Part shown: one piece after another, positions 15,091 through 22,699 of the stretch
Layout of the letters: every line of letters begins with the position of its first letter
How positions within the stretch are numbered: the stretch's first letter is position 1
DNA from: Streptosporangiales bacterium
GTDB taxonomy: Bacteria; Actinomycetota; Actinomycetes; Streptosporangiales; WHST01
Assembly: GCA_009379955.1 (NCBI GenBank)
Contig: WHST01000057.1
Location: 1-39,300, forward strand
Direction of reading: 5' to 3'
DNA length: 39,300 nucleotides
Program-made: the position numbers and the translations under genes
The notes under the pieces: generated by a model
What the model saw: only the letters and a program-made list of their open reading frames with translations
What the model was told of the DNA's origin: nothing
Databases searched by the model: none

Positions 15091-15779
15091 CGGTCCGCGT
15101 CCTGCTCGCCGACGACCAGGCACTGCTGCGCGTGGCGTTCAAGGTCATCATCGACTCGGCACCGGACCTGGAGGTAGTCGGCGAGGCGTCCACCGGCCGG
15201 GAAGCGGTCGAGCTGGCCAGGCAGACTCGTGCCGACGTGGTGCTCATGGACGTACGCATGCCCGACATGGACGGCCTGACCGCCACCCGGCTGATAACTG
15301 CGGACGAGGACCTGGCCGGCGTCCGCGTGCTCATCATCACCACTTTCGACTTCGACGAGTACGTGTTCCAAGCCGTGCGGGCGGGGGCCAGCGGCTTCCT
15401 CGGTAAGGGCGTCGAGCCCGGCGAGCTGATCGAGGCCATCCGCGTCGTGGACCGTGGCGACGCCTTGCTCTCGCCATCCGCGACCAGGGCCATGATCGCC
15501 CGGTTCCTCGACCAGCCCGACTGCGGCAGCCGGTCGACTCCTGATCGGCTCACGGAGCTCACCGGCCGGGAGCGTGAGGTTCTGACGCTTGTCGGGGCCG
15601 GAATGTCTAACGACGAGATCGCCCAGCATCTGGTCGTCAGCGCGCACACGGCCAAAACGCACGTCAAGCGGGCGATGTTCAAGCTCGGTGCCCACGACCG
15701 GGCGCAGCTTGTCGTGATCGCCTACGAGACCGGCCTGGTACGGCCTGGTATCGAGTCATCAGGCAGCGAGAGAGCGTGA
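15087..15779 (+). CDS. NarL/FixJ-family response regulator
   Basis: A 230-residue two-domain regulator. The receiver domain carries the acidic pair D9-D10, the phospho-acceptor Asp55 in VVLMDVRMPDMDG, the switch Thr in VLIITTFD and the conserved Lys in GFLGKG. The C-terminal LuxR-type helix-turn-helix reads LTGREREVLTLVGAGMSNDEIAQHLVVSAHTAKTHV. It is translationally coupled to the histidine kinase. Targets cannot be told; the DUF6153-DUF305 pair directly downstream is a reasonable guess because it is in the same direction and 168 bases away. Confidence 0.92.
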   Translation: MTVRVLLADDQALLRVAFKVIIDSAPDLEVVGEASTGREAVELARQTRADVVLMDVRMPDMDGLTATRLITADEDLAGVRVLIITTFDFDEYVFQAVRAGASGFLGKGVEPGELIEAIRVVDRGDALLSPSATRAMIARFLDQPDCGSRSTPDRLTELTGREREVLTLVGAGMSNDEIAQHLVVSAHTAKTHVKRAMFKLGAHDRAQLVVIAYETGLVRPGIESSGSERA

Positions 15780-15947
15780 CGTCAGCGGCGAGGCTTCACA
15801 ACGCCTGTATACGGCACGGCGGCCGGGCTCTCCGAAGCCGGACTCGACCGCTGACCGGCCTGATACTCGCGTCATCCCAGGTGGTATGTCCTACAGCCAG
15901 CACGATGATCCTGCACCGCCACAGAACCGAGAGAGCGACGCCGTAGC

Positions 15948-16358
15948 ATGGCCACCGTGACAAGGCAGCTGGTTCCGGCGACTGCGTCCCACGGGACTCG
16001 GTCGAAGGTGCCGCTGCTCGTGCTGACGGTGATTGCCGGGCTGGTGGCCATGCATGGCCTCGGGCTGGGGGCGGCGACACGCAGCGCAGCCGGAATGGCA
16101 GGTCCCGAACGCACGGCCTCGATGCACTCAGCCATGACGGCCAAGGGGTGCGGGCCGGTCGACCACGGCGGGCATTCGTCGCACGCCGATGCAACGTGCA
16201 AGGCCAATGGCATCAGCAGCGGTCCGACGCTGCCGGCCGTCCTGTCCGCTTGGACCTCCTCGGCTATGCATACGGCGGTCCCGCGGCAGATACCGTCCAC
16301 GGCGACACGCGTCCGCGACCCGCCGTCGCTGAGCGAGCTCCAGGTCCTGGTGATCTAG
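15948..16358 (+). CDS. DUF6153 family membrane protein, copy 2
   Basis: A 136-residue protein with the DUF6153 N-terminal helix (VPLLVLTVIAGLVAMHGLGLG), a Met/His/Cys-containing extracytoplasmic portion (MHSAMTAKGCGP, DHGGHSSHADATCK) and the family's C-terminal SLSELQVLVI. The cluster of His and Met and two cysteines could bind copper. An alternative start is GTG at 15957, because TAGCAT stands 7 bases before it, which fits leaderless expression; the ATG at 15948 has no ribosome site. It is followed by the DUF305 lipoprotein gene, a pairing often seen in actinomycetes. Copy 1 lies at 11387-11815. Confidence 0.78.
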   Translation: MATVTRQLVPATASHGTRSKVPLLVLTVIAGLVAMHGLGLGAATRSAAGMAGPERTASMHSAMTAKGCGPVDHGGHSSHADATCKANGISSGPTLPAVLSAWTSSAMHTAVPRQIPSTATRVRDPPSLSELQVLVI

Positions 16359-16449
16359 GAACCATCTGGCGTGGCCTGACCTCTGAGGTCGGTCGCCATG
16401 CAGAGCATGCCGTCCACAGGTTCCTTCATCGTGCAGGAGTTGCATCACC

Positions 16450-17079
16450 ATGACCACGTACCACGTGTCCACCCGCAAGAGCATCGCCATAGCGGCCACC
16501 GCTGCCGCCCTGATCGTGCTGGCCGCATGCGGCGGCAACGACGGCACCGCCGAGCCAGGCGGCCACAGCGGAATGACCGGAACGACATCGTCCACGTCAG
16601 ACTCGGCTGGCGCACGCAACGATGCGGACGTGCAGTTCGCCCAGCAGATGATTCCGCACCACCGTCAGGCGGTCCAGATGGCCGACCTCGCCGAAACGAG
16701 GGCGTCGTCGGCAGAGGTGAAGTCACTCGCCGCGACGATCAAGAAAGCGCAAGGACCCGAGATCAAGACGATGTCCGGATGGCTGAAGACGTGGGGCGAG
16801 CCGGTGCCCCAGGAGAGCGAAGGCATGGACCACTCGGGCGACGACATGTCCGGGATGATGACCGACGAGGACATGAGGGAGCTGGAGCAGGCGTCCGGCA
16901 AGGCGTTCGACACCGCGTTCCTGCAAATGATGATCAAGCACCACAAGGGCGCGGTGTCCATGGCCAAGACCGAGAAGTCGGACGGCTCCTACCAACCGGC
17001 CAAGGACATGGCCGACGACATCATCGCCTCACAGACCGCCGAGATCACAGAGATGAACAAGATACTCCGCAAGCAGTAA
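16450..17079 (+). CDS. DUF305 family lipoprotein
   Basis: A 209-residue exported lipoprotein with a signal peptide ending in LAAC (Cys27), then a Gly/Ser/Thr linker and a ferritin-like DUF305 domain. The two hallmark repeats are present: QFAQQMIPHHRQAVQMADLA (His70-His71) and LQMMIKHHKGAVSMA near residues 156-170. Between them is a Met/His/Asp-rich insert (GMDHSGDDMSGMM). DUF305 proteins (CopM-like) are reported to bind copper outside the cytoplasm, so this probably buffers copper ions at the cell surface. The ATG at 16450 is 91 bases after the DUF6153 stop. A strong hairpin follows the gene. Confidence 0.9.
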   Translation: MTTYHVSTRKSIAIAATAAALIVLAACGGNDGTAEPGGHSGMTGTTSSTSDSAGARNDADVQFAQQMIPHHRQAVQMADLAETRASSAEVKSLAATIKKAQGPEIKTMSGWLKTWGEPVPQESEGMDHSGDDMSGMMTDEDMRELEQASGKAFDTAFLQMMIKHHKGAVSMAKTEKSDGSYQPAKDMADDIIASQTAEITEMNKILRKQ

Positions 17080-17102
17080 CCCGACCCACCTCGACACGAG
17101 GC

Positions 17103-17134
17103 GTGCGGGTCATCGGGCGTCCGATGACCCGCAC
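17103..17134 (+). terminator. Hairpin terminator after the DUF305 gene (14-bp perfect stem)
   Basis: GTGCGGGTCATCGG and CCGATGACCCGCAC pair perfectly around a GCGT loop, 24 bases after the DUF305 stop. There is no T-run, in keeping with GC-rich actinobacterial terminators. Confidence 0.8.
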
Positions 17135-17189
17135 GGTCGGGTCTCGGGGCGCCTTCTGAACCTACGTACCGGCGCGGAAGGTACACCTC

Positions 17190-17792
17190 ATGGCGGTGGT
17201 CTCGCTCGTCCTGTACGTCTGCTTCATCCTCACCATCGACGTCCTGAGGCCCTGGCTCCAGCGGCGGCGCACCGGTGACTCCGGCATTCGAATTCGGGTC
17301 AGGCCGGTCGGCTCCGTCCAGTGGTGGGCGAGCCTCACGATGACGGCGGGTGGCCTTCTCTGCGTTGCCTCGTCGGTGGCGGAGATCGTCGGCCTGCCGC
17401 CGTTGTCCGTGCTCGACCACCTGCCCCTGCGGTTCCTCGGCGTGGCCGTCGCCGCCGTCGGTACCGCCGTGGTACTCGGCTGCCAACTGGCCATCGGTGA
17501 CTCCTGGCGGATCGGCGTCGACGAAACCGAGCGCACCACGCTTGTCACGACCGGCCCGTTCCGCGTGGTCCGCAATCCGATCTTCGCTGCCGCGCTCGTC
17601 ACGATCGGCGGGCTCACCCTCACGGTGCCCAACGCGATCGCGATCGTGGGTCTCGTCCACCTCGTCGTCGGTGTCGAGCTCCAGGTGCGCCGGGTCGAGG
17701 AACCGCATCTGCGCCACCTGCACGGTCGGGCATACGACGAATACGCCGCCACCGTCGGTCGTTTCGTCCCCGGCCTGGGACGGACACGTTGA
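17190..17792 (+). CDS. Isoprenylcysteine carboxyl methyltransferase (ICMT/PEMT)-family membrane protein
   Basis: A 200-residue polytopic membrane protein with four to five hydrophobic segments. The C-terminal half has the family signatures TTGPFRVVRNPIFAA and EEPHLRHLHGRAYDEYAATVGRFVPGLG, where SAM-binding residues lie in ICMT and phospholipid methyltransferase relatives. Bacterial members methylate unknown small or lipid substrates. The ATG at 17190 follows GGAAGG. It lies between the DUF305 terminator and a bidirectional terminator, so it is a monocistronic unit. Confidence 0.83.
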   Translation: MAVVSLVLYVCFILTIDVLRPWLQRRRTGDSGIRIRVRPVGSVQWWASLTMTAGGLLCVASSVAEIVGLPPLSVLDHLPLRFLGVAVAAVGTAVVLGCQLAIGDSWRIGVDETERTTLVTTGPFRVVRNPIFAAALVTIGGLTLTVPNAIAIVGLVHLVVGVELQVRRVEEPHLRHLHGRAYDEYAATVGRFVPGLGRTR

Positions 17793-17819
17793 CTGCGAGT
17801 ACGGTGCGCCCGCAGTCAA
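17789..17819. terminator. Bidirectional hairpin terminator overlapping two stop codons
   Basis: TTGACTGCG (17789-17797) and CGCAGTCAA (17811-17819) form a perfect 9-bp stem with a 13-base loop between convergent genes. The stem contains both stop codons. Confidence 0.75.
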
Positions 17820-18088
17820 CTACGCCGATCGAGCCAACCGAACCACCACATGCTCGAGGCAGCGACGGCAATTCCCACGATCAGGTACCCGGGGTTGTGC
17901 CCACCCGGGAGCCAGTTGAGGTCGCTGAACTCGATGATGATGTTGACGAGCACGATCGCGAGGCCCGCGGACAGCACGACCGCACCGGCCAGGCGATGCC
18001 ATGGTGGCCTGTAACGAAGCTGCGGTTTGCGCCGCGGCGGCGTGTACACGCGTTGGACCTTGTCCCGCTTCCTCGACACCGGCGACAT
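17816..18088 (-). CDS. Small two-helix membrane protein of unknown function
   Basis: A 90-residue protein with a very basic N-terminus (SRKRDKVQRVYTPPRRKPQ) and two membrane helices (about 33-50 and 66-83) separated by a short loop, NWLPGGHNPGY. I considered the cell-division protein CrgA because of size and topology, but the CrgA C-terminal sequence is not visible, so no name is given. The start has GGAGAG upstream. It is divergent from blaI copy 2, and the best dyad of the window (CTACTAT-N5-ATAGTAG) lies 15 bases upstream of the ATG, so it is probably under BlaI control. Confidence 0.65.
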   Translation of the reverse strand: MSPVSRKRDKVQRVYTPPRRKPQLRYRPPWHRLAGAVVLSAGLAIVLVNIIIEFSDLNWLPGGHNPGYLIVGIAVAASSMWWFGWLDRRS

Positions 18089-18104
18089 CGGCTACTCTCC
18101 AATC

Positions 18105-18121
18105 TACTATGATTGATAGTA
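18105..18121. promoter_or_regulatory. BlaI-type dyad (TACTA-N7-TAGTA), perfect copy
   Basis: CTACTAT and ATAGTAG are perfect inverted arms around GATTG. It is the most symmetrical copy in the window and stands between the small membrane protein and blaI copy 2. Such a site next to a repressor gene is the usual layout for autoregulation. Confidence 0.7.
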
Positions 18122-18224
18122 GCTCAGGCCTTGGCGTTCACCTGCCAGCGCGAAGCACTCACCGAACGCGTCTGTCTGACGGGCAGAGCAACGTCATGTC
18201 GTGTCGCCGCGAAAGAGGTGCCGC

Positions 18225-18241
18225 TACTATGCGGCCTAGAG
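18225..18241 (+). promoter_or_regulatory. Possible second BlaI dyad and -10 before blaI copy 2
   Basis: TACTA and TAGAG are 7 bases apart, two mismatches in the right arm, 13 bases before the ATG at 18254. TACTAT (18225-18230) also fits a -10 hexamer. This site would overlap the transcription start and serve autorepression. Confidence 0.4.
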
Positions 18242-18253
18242 CGAGGAGGCGTC

Positions 18254-18628
18254 ATGGCTATGCGGGCCTTCGGTGAGCTGGAGGCTGCGGTGATGAACCA
18301 GTTGTGGTCCTTCGGGCGCCCCGTGCCCGTACGCGAGGTCCTGGAGGCACTTCGTGTGGATCGCGACCTCGCCTACACCACGGTGTTGACCGTGATGGAC
18401 AAGCTGTACAAGAAGGGCTGGTTGCGACGCGAACCTTCCGGCCGAGCACACGTCTACGAGCCCGTCGCATCCCGCGACGCGTACACGGCAAGGCTCATGC
18501 GCAGCGCCCTCTCCACCAGTCCGAACCATGCGGCGGCGTTCGTGCATTTCCTGTCCGAGCTGACACCCGAGGAGTCCGAGGCGCTCCGGGACGCGCTTCG
18601 GATCGTCCCGCCGGAGCACCGACCATGA
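18254..18628 (+). CDS. BlaI/MecI/CopY-family transcriptional repressor, copy 2
   Basis: A 124-residue winged-helix repressor. MRAFGELEAAVMNQLW begins helix 1, RDLAYTTVLTVMDKLYKKGWLRRE forms the recognition helix and wing, and the C-terminal part forms the dimer. It is clearly paralogous to copy 1, with the same AYTTVLTV core. The ATG at 18254 follows GAGGAGG at 4 bases. It overlaps the M56 peptidase gene by 4 bases, and the lnt-like gene follows, so blaI-M56-lnt may be one operon. Upstream dyads suggest autoregulation. Confidence 0.9.
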   Translation: MAMRAFGELEAAVMNQLWSFGRPVPVREVLEALRVDRDLAYTTVLTVMDKLYKKGWLRREPSGRAHVYEPVASRDAYTARLMRSALSTSPNHAAAFVHFLSELTPEESEALRDALRIVPPEHRP

Positions 18629-19575
18629 CCATCTCGACGGTCCTCTTGGGCTACGCCACCGTCCTTGCGGTGGCGGGCCCTCGAGTTCTGACCGGATCGG
18701 GCTGGGTCGATCGTGCCCCCAACCTCGCCATCGCGCTGTGGCAGGCGATCACGGCGTCCGTATTGGCGGCCGCCGTGCTGGCGGCGCTGTCCCTTGCGGT
18801 ACCGGCAGTCGGTGCCGGAGCGAGCGTGGCCAGCCTGATCGACGCCTGTCTCGTGGCGTTACGGGGCCACTACTCCGACGTGGGTCAGCCGGTCGTCGCG
18901 GTGAGCGCGTTCATCGCCGCGCTTGCGTTGTGCGCATGGACGGTGGGCCATCTCGTTCACGGATTCGTCGGCGCGCTTCGTGAAAGGCGTCTCCACGTCG
19001 ACATGCTGGCACCGATCGCTCAGCACGATCCCTCTCTTGGTGCCCTTGTCGTCGAGCACGACCGCCCCCTCGCCTACTGCATGCCGGGTCGAGTCCATCG
19101 CATCGTCGTGACGAGCGCGGTCATCGAGAGGCTCGACTCCGAGCAGCTTGCCGCCGTGCTGGCGCACGAACGCGCGCACCTCTCCTGCCGTCACCATCTT
19201 GCCGTCACCGCGGCGGACGCACTCGCCCGCGCCTTCCCCTTCGTCCCGCTCTTTCGCGCGGCTGCCGGTGAGGTCGCTCATTGCGTCGAGCTCGCCGCCG
19301 ACGACGTCGCCGCCACACGGCACGACCGTCAGGTCATCGCCGCCGCCGTGCTGTCCATCGCGGGCGAGCCTGTTCCCGGCGGTGCGCTCGGAGCGGCGGG
19401 ACGGAGAATCGCTCGACGAGTGCTCCGGATGATCGCCCAACACCAGCCCCTCGGTCGCATCGCGCGTACGGCCACTGCCACCGTCATCGTCGGCCTGCTG
19501 GCGTTTCCCGGATTCGTCGCGGCCCACCCGGCTATCGCGGCGGCGTTGGATCGCCATTGTCCGATACCTTTCTGA
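18625..19575 (+). CDS. M56-family (BlaR1-like) membrane metallopeptidase, copy 2
   Basis: A 316-residue homologue of the protein at 2573-3574, with aligned HERAH at 181-185 and the later acidic segment VELAADD. Four or so membrane helices surround the cytoplasmic zinc domain; the last one is followed by only a short exported tail ending RHCPIPF. The His311-Cys312-Pro-Ile there is conserved in sequence and position with copy 1. No penicillin-binding domain is attached. It is expected to inactivate the coupled BlaI repressor by proteolysis when activated. The nature of the signal is unknown; an exported His/Cys pair next to thiol-redox genes suggests redox or metal sensing. Confidence 0.86.
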   Translation: MTISTVLLGYATVLAVAGPRVLTGSGWVDRAPNLAIALWQAITASVLAAAVLAALSLAVPAVGAGASVASLIDACLVALRGHYSDVGQPVVAVSAFIAALALCAWTVGHLVHGFVGALRERRLHVDMLAPIAQHDPSLGALVVEHDRPLAYCMPGRVHRIVVTSAVIERLDSEQLAAVLAHERAHLSCRHHLAVTAADALARAFPFVPLFRAAAGEVAHCVELAADDVAATRHDRQVIAAAVLSIAGEPVPGGALGAAGRRIARRVLRMIAQHQPLGRIARTATATVIVGLLAFPGFVAAHPAIAAALDRHCPIPF

Positions 19576-19595
19576 GCCGCTGCCAGGACGAACGG

Positions 19596-21107
19596 ATGTC
19601 CAGCGAGCCCAGGCGACCTGGCGAGTTACGCCCACCGATCCGCATCGCGCTGGCGGCAACCGCGGGGGCGCTGACGCTCCTCACCATGCCGCCACGGGGG
19701 CTCTGGCTGTTCCTCCCCGCGGGCATTGCGCTGCTCACGCTCGCCGTGCACGGTGCGAGCTGGCGCGCTCGACTTCTCGTGGGCGCAACAGCGGGAGCGA
19801 CGTTCTTCGGACCGGGACTGTTCTGGCTCACCTCGTTCAATGCGATCGGCTACGTCGCCGTGGTGGCCGTCGAGGCCGGCCTCTTCGCAGGCGCCATGAT
19901 CCTCGTGCCGGGGCGCCACCGAGGTTGGTGGACCGTGCCGGCCGCTCTCGTCCTGCTCGAGACCGTACGCGCCCGGTTCCCGTTCGGCGGGCTCCCCCTT
20001 CCAGGCCTCGCCCTGGGACAGGTCGACGGACCCTTCGCCGCCGCCGCGGGGCTCGGCGGTTCTCTGCTCGTCGCGGCGTTACCAGCCGTAGCGGGTACGG
20101 CCTTGGTGGCGCCGATTCTGGCGCGACGTCGAGCATTGGCAGTCGCGACCGCGGTGCTCACGGCCTCACTCCCGTTGGGAGCGGGCGCGATGCTGCCGAC
20201 CCGGCAGACGGGGTCGCTCGATGTCGCCGTCGTGCAGGGTGGCGGCCCACGGGGCATCCCCGCGATTCGCAGCGACCCGAGCCAGGTCACGGAGCGACAC
20301 TTCGCAGCGAGCAATCAGATAACGAATACACCCGATCTGGTGCTGTGGCCGGAGAGCGCCGTCTACGTCGAGCAGCCCGTCGCCCGATCGCCGCAGGGAG
20401 CAAGGTTGTCGGCGCTTGCTCGACGACTGGACACCACCCTGGTCGCCGGGGTGATCGAGGACGACGGAGATCGCTTCCGCAACGCCGCGGTCGGATGGGA
20501 CCCGGACGGAGCGCTGCGCGGCCGGTACGAGAAGGTGCACCGGGTGCCGTTCGGCGAGTACATTCCGTTGCGAGGCCTGTTCGAGCTCCTGTCGGACGAC
20601 ACCGCGTTCGTCCCGCGCGATGCGGTCCCTGGACGTGGCCCAGGGATGCTCGAGACAGACGCCGGACCACTCGGTGTAGTGATCTCCTACGAGGTCTTCT
20701 TCTCCGACCGCGCCCGTGCAGCTGCCAACGCCGGGGGGCGTGTGCTGCTCGTGCCGACGAACGCGGCCTCGTACACCACCGACGAGGTTCCCTCGATGGA
20801 GGTGGCCGCGGCCAGACTGAGGGCCCGCGAACTCAATCAGGCCGTCCTCCAGGCGGCACCCACCGGATACTCGGCGGTGATCCTTCCCGACGGGCGCGTC
20901 ATCGAGCAGAGCGGCCTCGAGCGGCGGGCCGTACTCAGCGCGCGAGTCCCGCTACAGGAGCAACGCACCCCCTACACGCGGACCGGCGACTGGCCCGTCG
21001 TGACCCTGGCCGTCGTAGCACTGCTCCTGGGTGCGCTCACGGGGCGTCACTCCACGTCATCGAACGATCCGTCGCGTCGTCGCGTGGCCTTCCGGCAGCG
21101 CGCCTGA
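19596..21107 (+). CDS. lnt: Apolipoprotein N-acyltransferase homologue with Ser at the nucleophile position
   Basis: A 503-residue membrane enzyme of the Lnt family. About six N-terminal membrane helices (residues 15-195) and one C-terminal helix (about 468-485) bracket a nitrilase-like domain. Catalytic Glu253 is in LVLWPESAVYVE and Lys313 in YEKVHRVPFGEYIP. The position of the catalytic Cys reads VVISYEVFF, so Ser364 replaces it. I recall ISYEVFF/ISWEVFF variants in other actinobacterial homologues, so this may be a subfamily feature and not decay. The normal role is N-acylation of the lipoprotein cysteine; several lipoproteins are encoded nearby (multicopper oxidase, DUF305, tlpA3). It begins 20 bases after the M56 peptidase gene, so it may be in that operon. 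Confidence 0.85.
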   Translation: MSSEPRRPGELRPPIRIALAATAGALTLLTMPPRGLWLFLPAGIALLTLAVHGASWRARLLVGATAGATFFGPGLFWLTSFNAIGYVAVVAVEAGLFAGAMILVPGRHRGWWTVPAALVLLETVRARFPFGGLPLPGLALGQVDGPFAAAAGLGGSLLVAALPAVAGTALVAPILARRRALAVATAVLTASLPLGAGAMLPTRQTGSLDVAVVQGGGPRGIPAIRSDPSQVTERHFAASNQITNTPDLVLWPESAVYVEQPVARSPQGARLSALARRLDTTLVAGVIEDDGDRFRNAAVGWDPDGALRGRYEKVHRVPFGEYIPLRGLFELLSDDTAFVPRDAVPGRGPGMLETDAGPLGVVISYEVFFSDRARAAANAGGRVLLVPTNAASYTTDEVPSMEVAAARLRARELNQAVLQAAPTGYSAVILPDGRVIEQSGLERRAVLSARVPLQEQRTPYTRTGDWPVVTLAVVALLLGALTGRHSTSSNDPSRRRVAFRQRA

Positions 21108-21123
21108 CCAGCTCACTCGTTAC

Positions 21124-21155
21124 AACTATGGTAAATAGTAGTAAGTATCGTAGTA
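21124..21155 (+). promoter_or_regulatory. Two overlapping BlaI-type dyads upstream of methyltransferase 2
   Basis: AACTA-N7-TAGTA (21124-21140) and TAGTA-N7-TAGTA (21139-21155) overlap by two bases. The second has one mismatch in its left arm. They lie 48-79 bases before the methyltransferase start, and TAGTA-type -10 hexamers fall within the arms. Confidence 0.6.
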
Positions 21156-21202
21156 GGTGGGCGACGAGGTGGTGCCGACCGGCAACCCCGTGGAGGGCGG
21201 TA

Positions 21203-22066
21203 ATGCCACGATCTGGATCGAGACGACCAGCAGAGCGTCTCGGATATCCGACACGCGACGCCATCGTCGGTGCACAGTACGACAGCGTGGACGCAGCGAC
21301 CGGCTACGCCACGTCGCATGAGGGTTGGGGTCCACCGGCACGGTACTTCCACTCCCGCCTTCACGTCGTGGACGAGGCCCTGCGGCAGTCTCCCGGTGGG
21401 GACCTTCTCGACATCGGCTGCGGTCCCGGCATCCTGCTACGTCATCTCCTCGACACACGCGCCGGCGACTTCCGTCTCACCGGAGGTGACCGGTCACGCA
21501 CCATGGTGAAGGTAGCCGGAGAGAGGGTCGCCGATGAGACCGACGCCCGGGTGACGGAGGCGCGCATCGAGAGCATGCCCCTTCCGGACGCGAGCTTCGA
21601 CGTCGCCATTGCCATGGGTGTGCTGGAGTACTCCGATGTCCCGCGCGGGCTGAGTGAGACGGCCCGCGTCGTCAGGCCTGGCGGTCTCGTTCTGGTGACG
21701 ATGCTCAACCCGCGCAGTCCCTACCGTCTCTTCGAGTGGATCGTCTACTGGCCGGCACTCCGCCTGCTCGGTCGCGTCGAGCGCCTGCTCCGAGTCGCGC
21801 CGGAGCGGCGACATGGTGCCCGGGTCTCCGGCATCCGTGCGATCCCGGCGGCAAGGCTCTGTCGCAAGATGCGCGACGTTGGGCTGGTGCCGCACGACGT
21901 GGTCTACTACGACCTCACGCCACTCGTGCCGCCGCTCGACAGGATCGCGCGACGGTGGGCGCGGCGCTGGCGCGCACACCCGGAGACGACAGTGAGCCGT
22001 GGCCGTCGGCGCTGGATGGGTACGGCATATCTCGTTGCGGCTCGCCGTATACAGCGACGGACATGA
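21203..22066 (+). CDS. Class I SAM-dependent methyltransferase, copy 2
   Basis: A 287-residue soluble methyltransferase. SAM motif I is LLDIGCGPGILLRHLL (about residues 70-85), followed by LTGGDRSRTMV, motif IV VAIAMGVLEYSD and the post-motif RVVRPGGLVLVTML. The C-terminal third is basic and may bind a membrane or nucleic-acid substrate; the substrate is unknown. The ATG at 21203 has GGAGGG 5 bases upstream; frames reading further upstream overlap the lnt gene and are spurious. It follows the blaI2-M56-lnt group and has its own dyads, parallel to methyltransferase 1 next to the other blaI-M56 pair. The two share the fold but not close sequence. Confidence 0.83.
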   Translation: MPRSGSRRPAERLGYPTRDAIVGAQYDSVDAATGYATSHEGWGPPARYFHSRLHVVDEALRQSPGGDLLDIGCGPGILLRHLLDTRAGDFRLTGGDRSRTMVKVAGERVADETDARVTEARIESMPLPDASFDVAIAMGVLEYSDVPRGLSETARVVRPGGLVLVTMLNPRSPYRLFEWIVYWPALRLLGRVERLLRVAPERRHGARVSGIRAIPAARLCRKMRDVGLVPHDVVYYDLTPLVPPLDRIARRWARRWRAHPETTVSRGRRRWMGTAYLVAARRIQRRT

Positions 22067-22167
22067 GACACGGGTCTACGTGCTCCTCACAGCGACTTGT
22101 TGTGCTGTCGGGTCTGAGATCGTCCTAACCTGGTGAGAACCTCGGACCGGAGGAGAGGACCTGCCGA

Positions 22168-22629
22168 ATGAGCGCCGATACGGGCGAATCGTCCCCACCA
22201 CGCCCACCAGTGCCCGTCAGGGTGGCGTGGGAGTCGATCGACCGGCACCGTGGCCTGACGCTCCTCGCCATCGGCGGACTGGTGGTCGGCGGCCTGATGG
22301 CGGTACTCGGACTTCCACCGATCGACATGCACGGCCCACTCCACCGCTGGTTCGGGATCATGGATCCGCTCTGTGGCGGCACACGCGGCGTGAGCTACGC
22401 GATTCGAGGCGATTGGCGACTCGCTTGGGCGTACAACCCGGCAAGCATCCCCCTCGTGGTCGGAGCAGTCGTTCTCGTGGTTCGCCGGCTCGTCGGCATG
22501 GTGAGCGGTCGCTGGCTCAACGTATGGTTCCTGCTGCCTCGGCGGGTGGCGATCCCGTTGTTCGGCGTGCTTCTCGTCGCGCTGGAGATCAACCAGCAGC
22601 TCCACGCACCCCTGCTGATGGGCCCATGA
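22168..22629 (+). CDS. DUF2752 family membrane protein
   Basis: A 153-residue protein with three to four membrane helices and the DUF2752 hallmarks PLCGGTRGVSYAIRGDWRLAWAYNPAS. The function is unknown. The ATG at 22168 has a purine-rich stretch (GGAGGAGAGGA) about 12 bases upstream. It lies 101 bases after methyltransferase 2 on the same strand; no dyad is seen before it. Confidence 0.82.
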   Translation: MSADTGESSPPRPPVPVRVAWESIDRHRGLTLLAIGGLVVGGLMAVLGLPPIDMHGPLHRWFGIMDPLCGGTRGVSYAIRGDWRLAWAYNPASIPLVVGAVVLVVRRLVGMVSGRWLNVWFLLPRRVAIPLFGVLLVALEINQQLHAPLLMGP

Positions 22630-22699
22630 GCGAGCCCTCGAGCCAGGCCCACGGTATGCTCTCCCAAGCACCTTAGTTGTCACACCGTACCGAAGGGTG

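Noticed and set aside
16398-17159. Long Arg-rich open frame over the DUF305 gene
   Set aside because: It is a GC-driven shadow in another frame; the DUF305 frame has a signal peptide, lipobox and both family repeats.
17816-18088. Identification of the small membrane protein as CrgA
   Set aside because: Size and two-helix topology fit, but the CrgA-specific C-terminal residues are not visible.
19925-21202. Very long plus-strand frame running into methyltransferase 2 from within the lnt gene
   Set aside because: The upstream 426 codons are an Arg-rich shadow of lnt; the methyltransferase has its own ribosome site at 21203 and dyads upstream.
22665-22690. A possible further BlaI-type dyad with TAGTT at 22674-22678, before the His-rich membrane protein
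   Set aside because: The base stretch at the required 7-base distance does not resemble TACTA (three mismatches), so it is not counted.
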